The notes under the pieces are model-generated. The model saw nothing but the letters and a program-made list of their open reading frames with translations. It had not been told where the DNA came from and made no database searches. Made by a program: the position numbers and the translations under genes. From positions 1 to 12,864 of the forward strand of contig CALEJW010000154.1 of the NCBI GenBank assembly GCA_937898635.1: a stretch of DNA of 12,864 nucleotides, written 5' to 3'. This document shows positions 1-4,007 of this stretch, in pieces (within the stretch, counting starts at the first letter, position 1; each line of letters begins with the position of its first letter). The DNA comes from an uncultured Pseudomonadota bacterium (GTDB lineage: Bacteria > Pseudomonadota > Gammaproteobacteria > Burkholderiales > Usitatibacteraceae).

Positions 1-575
1 GCGCTGCGCAGCGCGTTGGAGAAGGAGAGCGTGTGCGGCCCCACCTCGCGCTGGTTGATGAGGCACTTCTTGGCCTCGTGCACGAACTCGATCGGGTCCT
101 CGACGGTGAGGATGTGGCCGTACTCGTTCTCGTTCACGTCGTTGATCATCGCCGCGAGCGTCGTGGATTTCCCCGAGCCGGTGGGGCCGGTCACCAGCAC
201 GAGGCCGCGCGGGTACTTGGCGATCTCGGCGAAGATCTTGGGCGCGTGCAGGTCCTCCAGCGTGAGCACCTTCGAGGGAATGGTCCGGAAGACGGCGCCC
301 GCGCCGCGCTGCTGGTTGAAGGCGTTCACGCGGAAGCGCGCGAGGTTCGGGATCTCGAAGGAGAAGTCCACCTCCAGCGTCTCCTCGTACACCTTGCGCT
401 GGGAGTCGTTCATGATGTCGTAGACCATCCCGTGCACGTCCTTGTGCTCGAGCGCGGGCACGTTGATGCGGCGCACGTCGCCGTGCACGCGGATCATCGG
501 CGGCAGTCCCGCGGACAGGTGCAGGTCGGAAGCCTTGTTCTTGACCGAAAATGCGAGGAGTTCTGCGATGTCCAT
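1..575 (-). CDS. pilT: Type IV pilus retraction ATPase PilT (N-terminal part, runs off the window)
   Basis: PilT is the hexameric cytoplasmic ATPase that disassembles type IV pili and drives twitching motility. The 191 codons present start MDIAELLAFSVKNKASDLHL, the usual PilT opening, with the N-terminal PAS-like region over about residues 1-100. The Walker A loop GPTGSGKST is at residues 130-138, and the Asp-box region ILTVEDPIEFVH is at 155-166. Walker B and the His box would lie beyond base 1, so the gene is cut by the window edge and not visibly broken. The ATG at 573-575 is chosen because it gives the standard N-terminus; only a weak purine-rich stretch precedes it. It is divergent from yggS, an arrangement common in beta- and gammaproteobacteria. 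The identification is firm; pilU would be expected further downstream, outside the window. Confidence 0.96.
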   Translation of the reverse strand, partial: MDIAELLAFSVKNKASDLHLSAGLPPMIRVHGDVRRINVPALEHKDVHGMVYDIMNDSQRKVYEETLEVDFSFEIPNLARFRVNAFNQQRGAGAVFRTIPSKVLTLEDLHAPKIFAEIAKYPRGLVLVTGPTGSGKSTTLAAMINDVNENEYGHILTVEDPIEFVHEAKKCLINQREVGPHTLSFSNALRS

Positions 576-633
576 TTTCGTTCTCGTGGCGGTGGATGGG
601 GGCGTCGCGGGAAGGGGCCGGCTGGCGACGGCG

Positions 634-639
634 TAAAAT
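634..639 (+). promoter_or_regulatory. Putative sigma-70 -10 element for the yggS-proC-yggT operon
   Basis: TAAAAT matches TATAAT at 5 of 6 positions and lies 25 nt before the yggS ATG, inside the 89-bp divergent spacer with pilT. No convincing -35 box is seen 16-18 nt upstream, so the call rests on the -10 and its position. Transcription would start near 646 and give a short leader. I see no equally clear promoter for pilT on the other strand. Confidence 0.45.
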
Positions 640-664
640 GCGCCTGTAGATACCCGGGCCGATT

Positions 665-1366
665 ATGTCTCCAATCGCGGAAAACCTGCAACAAGTGAGG
701 CGGCGCATTTCCGAGGCGTTACAAGGGGATAGCCGTCCGATCACGCTGGTGGCGGTGTCCAAGACCCACCCGCCGGAAGCGGTGCGGGAAGCCTTCGCCG
801 CCGGCCAGCGCGACTTCGGCGAGAACTACGTGCAGGAGGCGCTGCCCAAGATCGCCGCGCTCGCGGACCTGGGCGCCACCTGGCACTTCATCGGCGCGCT
901 CCAGGGCAACAAGGCGAAGGACGTGGCCGCGAGCTTCGACTGGGTGCACGGCGTGGACCGCAGCCGCATCGCGGAGCTCCTCTCGCGCCACCGGCCCGCG
1001 GGGCGGGCGCCGCTCAACGCCTGCATCGAGGTGAACGTGAGCGGGGAGGCGACCAAGGGCGGCGTGAAGCCGGGCGAGGCCCTCGCGCTCGCGAGGCACA
1101 TGGCGTCGCTGCCGGGGCTGCGCCTGCGCGGGCTCATGGCGATGGCGAGCCCTTCCGGCGACGAGGCGAAGGCGCGCGCGGAGTTCGCGCTGCTGCGCCG
1201 CGAACTCGAGGCGCTCCGCGCCGCCGGCCTCGCCGTGGACACCCTCTCCATGGGCATGACGCAGGACTTCCCCGCGGCCCTCGCCGAGGGCGCGACGATG
1301 CTTCGCATCGGCACCGCGATCTTCGGCGCGCGCGAGGCGCGTCCCTGGCGGGAGGCCGCGGCATGA
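665..1366 (+). CDS. yggS: YggS/PLPBP family pyridoxal-5'-phosphate homeostasis protein
   Basis: This cytosolic PLP carrier of the alanine-racemase-like TIM-barrel fold helps control free PLP and amino-acid balance; no catalytic reaction is established for the family. At 233 aa it has the usual length. VAVSKTHP at residues 29-36 contains the PLP-binding lysine K33. FGENYVQE (51-58) and WHFIGALQGNK (73-83) are family signatures. LSMGMTQDF (194-202) and MLRIGTAIFG (212-221) form the phosphate-binding end of the barrel. The ATG at 665 gives the normal N-terminus; no strong Shine-Dalgarno sequence precedes it. The last four bases overlap the proC start (ATGA), which suggests translational coupling. 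It is first gene of yggS-proC-yggT, a widespread pairing with proline synthesis. Confidence 0.96.
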   Translation: MSPIAENLQQVRRRISEALQGDSRPITLVAVSKTHPPEAVREAFAAGQRDFGENYVQEALPKIAALADLGATWHFIGALQGNKAKDVAASFDWVHGVDRSRIAELLSRHRPAGRAPLNACIEVNVSGEATKGGVKPGEALALARHMASLPGLRLRGLMAMASPSGDEAKARAEFALLRRELEALRAAGLAVDTLSMGMTQDFPAALAEGATMLRIGTAIFGAREARPWREAAA

Positions 1367-2187
1367 GGATCACCTTCCTCGGCGGCGGCAACATGGGCGC
1401 GGCCATCGTGGGCGGCCTTCTCGGGCGCGGCTTCGCCGCCGCGGACATCGCCGTGATCGAGCCCGCGGCGGCCGCGCGCGAGTCGCTCGCCGCGCGCTTC
1501 GGCGTGGCGGCGCGCGAGGCGCCCGCGCCGGGGGATGCCTCGGCCGACGTTCTCGTGCTCGCGGTGAAGCCGCAGCAGATGCGCGCGGCCGTCGCGCCCC
1601 TGCGACCCGTCGGCGCGCGCACCGTGGTGCTCACCATCGCCGCGGGCATCCGCATCGCCGACCTCTCCCGCTGGCTGGGCGGGCACGCCGCGATCGTCCG
1701 CGCCATGCCCAATACGCCGGCGCTCGTGCACGCGGGCATCACCGGCCTCTTCGCCGCGCCGGCCGTGGACGCCGCGGGAAGGGAGCGCGCCGAGAAGCTC
1801 CTGGGCGCGGTGGGCGAGACGGTGTGGCTCCCGCGCGAGGAGGACCTCGACGCGGTGACGGCCGTGTCGGGCAGCGGGCCCGCCTACGTCTTCTATTTCC
1901 TGGAGGCGCTGGAGCGCGCGGGCGTCGAGATGGGTCTTGCCGCCCCGGCGGCGCGAAGCCTCGCCCTGGCGACCTTCGCCGGCGCGGCGAAGCTCGCGCG
2001 CGAGCGCGGCGAGGACCCGGCGGTGCTTCGCGCGCAGGTGACCTCGAAGGGCGGCACCACGGAGCGCGCCCTCGCGCGCATGGAGGAGGCGGGCCTCAAG
2101 GCGCTTTTCGTCGAGGCGGTGAAGGCCGCGGGCGAGCGCTCGCGGGAGCTGGGCGAGGAGCAGGGAAAGGACGGCGAGACATGCTGA
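1363..2187 (+). CDS. proC: Pyrroline-5-carboxylate reductase
   Basis: ProC catalyses the last step of proline synthesis, NAD(P)H-dependent reduction of pyrroline-5-carboxylate to proline, in the cytosol. The 274 residues fit the family. The N-terminal Rossmann fold opens with FLGGGNMG (5-12). VLAVKPQQ (65-72) and RAMPNTPA (113-120) are typical of the nucleotide-binding half. The C-terminal dimerisation and substrate domain shows VSGSGPAYVF (168-177) and the P5CR signature VTSKGGTTERAL (226-237). The start overlaps the yggS stop by four bases, and the end overlaps yggT by seven, so all three genes are probably cotranslated. The partner gene proA is in this window at 10518-11810 but on the opposite strand in another operon. 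Confidence 0.97.
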   Translation: MRITFLGGGNMGAAIVGGLLGRGFAAADIAVIEPAAAARESLAARFGVAAREAPAPGDASADVLVLAVKPQQMRAAVAPLRPVGARTVVLTIAAGIRIADLSRWLGGHAAIVRAMPNTPALVHAGITGLFAAPAVDAAGRERAEKLLGAVGETVWLPREEDLDAVTAVSGSGPAYVFYFLEALERAGVEMGLAAPAARSLALATFAGAAKLARERGEDPAVLRAQVTSKGGTTERALARMEEAGLKALFVEAVKAAGERSRELGEEQGKDGETC

Positions 2188-2765
2188 ACCAGGCCATCGC
2201 GTTCGTGGTCGAGACGATCTTCAACATCTTCATCCTCTCGGTGCTGGTGCGCTTCTGGATGCAGGCGCTGCGCGCCCCCACGCGCAATCCCCTCGCGCAG
2301 TTCACCATGGCGCTCACCGACTTCGCGGTGAAGCCGGTGCGCCGGCTGGTCCCCGGCATGCTCGGCCTCGACATGGCCTCCCTCGTGGTCGCGTGGATCG
2401 CCGAGGTGGTGCTGCTCTCGATCGTGACGCTCCTGCAGGGCGTGGAGCTGGTGAGCGGGGCGGCGCTCTCGGTGCTGCTCTTCCTCGCCCTGGTGCGCCT
2501 GCTGCGGCTCACGGTCTATATCGTCATGGGCGCGGTGCTGGTCCAGGCGCTCCTTTCCTGGGTGAGCCCCTACCACCCCCTGGCGCCCTTCTTCGACGCC
2601 CTCACCCGGCCCTTCCTCAAGCCCTTCCAGAAGGCGATTCCCCCCATCGGCGGCGTGGACATCACCCCGATCCTCGTCCTCATCGCCTGCCAGCTCGTCC
2701 TCATGCTGCCCGTGGCCTACCTCGAGGGCTCGGCGGCGAGGATGATCGCCCGCTTCGCCCTCTAG
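2181..2765 (+). CDS. yggT: YggT family integral membrane protein
   Basis: The YggT family is inner-membrane proteins of poorly known role, linked in some bacteria to osmotic stress or cation handling. The 194-aa protein is highly hydrophobic, with likely spans near residues 5-27, 66-88, 92-128 (one or two) and 160-181. It shows the internal duplication expected of two YggT units: residues 31-70 (NPLAQFTMALTDFAVKPVRR) and 128-167 (HPLAPFFDALTRPFLKPFQK) align, each followed by a G-x-D-x-x-x-x-x-V or L segment. The ATG at 2181 lies inside the proC end, sharing seven bases. A DUF167 (yggU) gene, often found next in other genomes, is absent; the next gene is an unrecognised small membrane protein. 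Confidence 0.93.
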   Translation: MLNQAIAFVVETIFNIFILSVLVRFWMQALRAPTRNPLAQFTMALTDFAVKPVRRLVPGMLGLDMASLVVAWIAEVVLLSIVTLLQGVELVSGAALSVLLFLALVRLLRLTVYIVMGAVLVQALLSWVSPYHPLAPFFDALTRPFLKPFQKAIPPIGGVDITPILVLIACQLVLMLPVAYLEGSAARMIARFAL

Positions 2766-2790
2766 GCCTCGCCGGCGCCGGCCGGGGATT

Positions 2791-2808
2791 GCGGGAAAAT
2801 CCCGCTTT
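2791..2808 (+). terminator. Possible weak terminator after yggT
   Basis: GCGGGA (2791-2796), loop AAA and TCCCGC (2800-2805) form a compact 6-bp GC-rich hairpin, followed only by TTT, 26 nt after the yggT stop. The short T tract makes this a moderate candidate. It would separate the yggS operon from the small-protein genes. Confidence 0.4.
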
Positions 2809-2872
2809 CCCCCGCCGAATATTTCAACGGTAACCGGCGCATTCCTCCGCCGAATCCCGCGGCTCACTTGCG

Positions 2873-2891
2873 TAGTCTGGGCACCAACGCG
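2873..2891 (+). promoter_or_regulatory. Candidate promoter/leader start for the first small membrane-protein gene
   Basis: A -10-like TAGTCT (2873-2878) is followed after five bases by CCAACGCG (2884-2891), 84 nt before the ATG at 2968. The same arrangement (hexamer, 5 nt, CCAACGCG, 86 nt to the start) recurs at 3480-3498. No clear -35 is seen, so the sigma factor, if this is a promoter, is unknown. The evidence is the paired recurrence, not the match to a consensus. Confidence 0.3.
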
Positions 2892-2918
2892 AAAGGCAAA
2901 CCGGACGCGCCGCCCGAT

Positions 2919-2938
2919 CCCGGCAGGGGCCTGCCGGG
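2919..2938 (+). other. Leader hairpin upstream of the 78-aa small-protein gene
   Basis: CCCGGCAGG, two bases and CCTGCCGGG form a perfect 9-bp inverted repeat (practically 8 bp with a 4-nt loop) ending 29 nt before the start codon. No T run follows, so it is more likely a leader structure than a terminator. A comparable hairpin lies in the leader of the 77-aa gene (3516-3536). Confidence 0.55.
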
Positions 2939-2967
2939 AGAGGCCAGAAAACGAAAGGGACCTCGCC

Positions 2968-3204
2968 ATGGAATTCATCGCCGCCGCCGTCGTCATGCTC
3001 GCCATCTTCGTGCCCGTCTTCCTCGCCCTCGAGGTCGCCACGCCGCACCCCGAGCCGCACCGCCTGCCGATCCTCGCGAGCGCCGAGACGGCCGCCGAGC
3101 GCTACCTCGCCGCCCACCCGCTCAAGCCGGTCGCGGCCTGCGAAGCGGCCCCCGCCACGGCCAATGAGCCGGCCAACGAAGCGCTCGAGCGCCTCGCGGC
3201 CTAG
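2968..3204 (+). CDS. Small single-span membrane protein, function unknown (78 aa)
   Basis: I do not recognise this protein. The first about 22 residues (MEFIAAAVVMLAIFVPVFLA) form one strong hydrophobic segment with no lipobox or clear signal-peptidase site, so a membrane anchor is likely. The remaining 56 residues are Ala/Pro/Glu-rich and soluble (HPEPHRLP near 26-33, then an Ala- and Glu-rich possible helix with one cysteine at about 58). AAAGGGA lies seven bases before the ATG and supports this start. Third-position GC is as high as in the neighbouring genes. It is the first of three consecutive small membrane-protein genes on the plus strand. No function can be assigned; that it is translated is inferred from the ribosome site, codon use and the hydrophobic pattern. 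Confidence 0.65.
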   Translation: MEFIAAAVVMLAIFVPVFLALEVATPHPEPHRLPILASAETAAERYLAAHPLKPVAACEAAPATANEPANEALERLAA

Positions 3205-3219
3205 GCGCCGGGACCCGCC

Positions 3220-3393
3220 ATGGACACTTCCGCGTTCGCCCTGACGTTCTTCGTCGTGGCCCTGTCGATGGTGGGGCTCCTCGCCCTCGCCGCCTGGGTC
3301 GCCGAGCGCCAGGTGAGCCGCGTCCGGGTGGTGGACCGCCGCGGCCGGACCCTTGCCGAGGTGGATTTCGGCTCCCGTCCGGGCGCCCGCTAG
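3220..3393 (+). CDS. Very small membrane protein, function unknown (57 aa)
   Basis: This short frame begins 15 nt after the preceding stop. Residues 5-26 (AFALTFFVVALSMVGLLALA) make one membrane span. A short basic, soluble tail follows (RQVSRVRVVDRRGRTLAEVD, residues 30-49), ending FGSRPGAR. The positive charges after the span predict the C-terminus in the cytoplasm. A weak GGGA stands before the ATG, similar to the preceding gene's site. The close spacing suggests cotranscription with the 78-aa gene. GGGGC/GCCCC (3393-3408) after the stop can pair but lacks a T run. I do not recognise the family, and the call depends on frame, codon use and the clean hydrophobic-then-basic layout. Confidence 0.55.
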   Translation: MDTSAFALTFFVVALSMVGLLALAAWVAERQVSRVRVVDRRGRTLAEVDFGSRPGAR

Positions 3394-3479
3394 GGGCCCG
3401 AAAGCCCCCCGAAGGAGCGTTTCGGACCCGGATTTCGCCAGTTCGTCGCAAGCCGCTGGCTCCGGGGGACCCGGTTCCC

Positions 3480-3498
3480 TACATTGCATTCCAACGCG
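3480..3498 (+). promoter_or_regulatory. Candidate promoter/leader start for the 77-aa gene
   Basis: TACATT (3480-3485) resembles a -10 hexamer (4 of 6). It is followed after exactly five bases by CCAACGCG (3491-3498), 86 nt before the ATG at 3577. This copies the arrangement at 2873-2891. A GG/GC pair upstream looks like a sigma-54 site but has the wrong spacing. Confidence 0.35.
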
Positions 3499-3536
3499 GG
3501 CCGCCATGCCCGCAAGGCCCCGGAAGGAACCGGGCC
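3496..3536 (+). other. Two leader hairpins before the 77-aa gene
   Basis: GCGGGC (3496-3501) pairs with GCCCGC (3508-3513) across a 6-nt loop. GGCCCCGG (3516-3523) then pairs with CCGGGCC (3530-3536) with one bulged C and the loop AAGGAA. The loop resembles a ribosome-binding purine run. Neither hairpin has a T tract. The structures lie in the presumed untranslated leader and could affect mRNA stability or translation. Confidence 0.45.
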
Positions 3537-3576
3537 GCCAAGGACCCGACAACCCGAAAAGCCCAGGAGACCGACC

Positions 3577-3810
3577 ATGAACCTCTTCATCGAAAACTAC
3601 GCGCACCTCATCGTCATCGCCGCGCCGGTCCTCACGCTCGCCGCCATGAACCTCTTCCTCGTCCTGGGCGGCGAACGCGGCACGCTGCTGCTGCCGAGCT
3701 CGAGCCCCGTCGCCTCGCCCGCCCGCGCGGTGAACCTGCTGCCGGCCCGCGCCGTGCGCCCGATGGCCGCTTCGAGCGCGAACGACCCCGACTTCCGCAG
3801 CGCCGCCTGA
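3577..3810 (+). CDS. Small membrane protein with GGERG motif, function unknown (77 aa)
   Basis: I do not recognise the family. A good AGGAGA (3565-3570) lies six bases before the ATG at 3577 and decides this start over an upstream in-frame ATG at 3484. Residues about 8-31 are hydrophobic (LIVIAAPVLTLAAMNLFLVL), followed by GGERGTLLLPSSSP (31-44) and a Ala/Pro/Arg-rich tail ending DPDFRSAA. MNLF occurs twice, at residues 1 and 24; the identical 12 bases at 3577-3588 and 3646-3657 raise the possibility of a second start. It sits in its own apparent transcription unit, with a structured leader and a terminator at 3879-3909. Its size and layout resemble the 78-aa neighbour, but I see no clear sequence homology between them. 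Confidence 0.7.
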   Translation: MNLFIENYAHLIVIAAPVLTLAAMNLFLVLGGERGTLLLPSSSPVASPARAVNLLPARAVRPMAASSANDPDFRSAA

Positions 3811-3878
3811 CCCGCAGGGCGCACGGGCCGGGCGCGTCCCGGCGGCGGCTCCAAGGGCATCCAAGCTCTCCTCCTTGC

Positions 3879-3909
3879 CGGCCGGACCTCGCGTCCGGCC
3901 GCTTCTTTT
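3879..3909 (+). terminator. Rho-independent terminator after the small-protein genes
   Basis: CGGCCGGAC (3879-3887), loop CTCGC and GTCCGGCCG (3893-3901) give a perfect 9-bp GC stem, followed by the T-rich CTTCTTTT. It lies 69 nt after the 77-aa gene and should end transcription before the dynamin-like gene, which therefore needs its own promoter. Confidence 0.8.
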
Positions 3910-3913
3910 GCGG

Positions 3914-3939
3914 TTCCGGGGACTCGCGACCCCCCGGAA
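3914..3939. other. Inverted repeat between terminator and dynamin-gene promoter
   Basis: TTCCGGGG (3914-3921) and CCCCGGAA (3932-3939) are perfect 8-bp complements across 10 bases. The repeat lies just upstream of the putative promoter at 3956-3984. It could be an operator or a second structure of the terminator; the sequence does not decide. Confidence 0.4.
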
Positions 3940-3955
3940 ATGTGAGCGGCCGCAC

Positions 3956-3984
3956 TTAAGGCGGCGCGGGCTCTCGTATACACT
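3956..3984 (+). promoter_or_regulatory. Tentative sigma-70 promoter for the dynamin-like gene
   Basis: TTAAGG (3956-3961, 3 of 6 to the -35 consensus) and TACACT (3979-3984, 4 of 6 to the -10 consensus) are 17 bp apart; the overlapping TATACA at 3977-3982 is an alternative -10. The gene needs a promoter here because a strong terminator stands upstream. A start near 3991 leaves a leader of about 17 nt that still includes GGAAAG. Confidence 0.35.
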
Positions 3985-4007
3985 GGCCGCACCCGGAAAG
4001 CCGCCCC

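Noticed and set aside
33..698. Plus-strand open frame of 221 codons opposite pilT
   Set aside because: It is a shadow of pilT, whose ATPase motifs are clear on the minus strand, and it would cross the divergent promoter spacer into yggS.
3465..3490. Possible sigma-54 promoter (GG ... TTGC) before the 77-aa gene
   Set aside because: The GG to GC distance is 11 bases and not the required 10, and flanking bases match poorly.
3484..3576. Upstream ATG at 3484 as start of the 77-aa gene
   Set aside because: It would add a charged, non-membrane N-terminus, overlaps the leader hairpins and has no ribosome site, whereas AGGAGA stands correctly before 3577.
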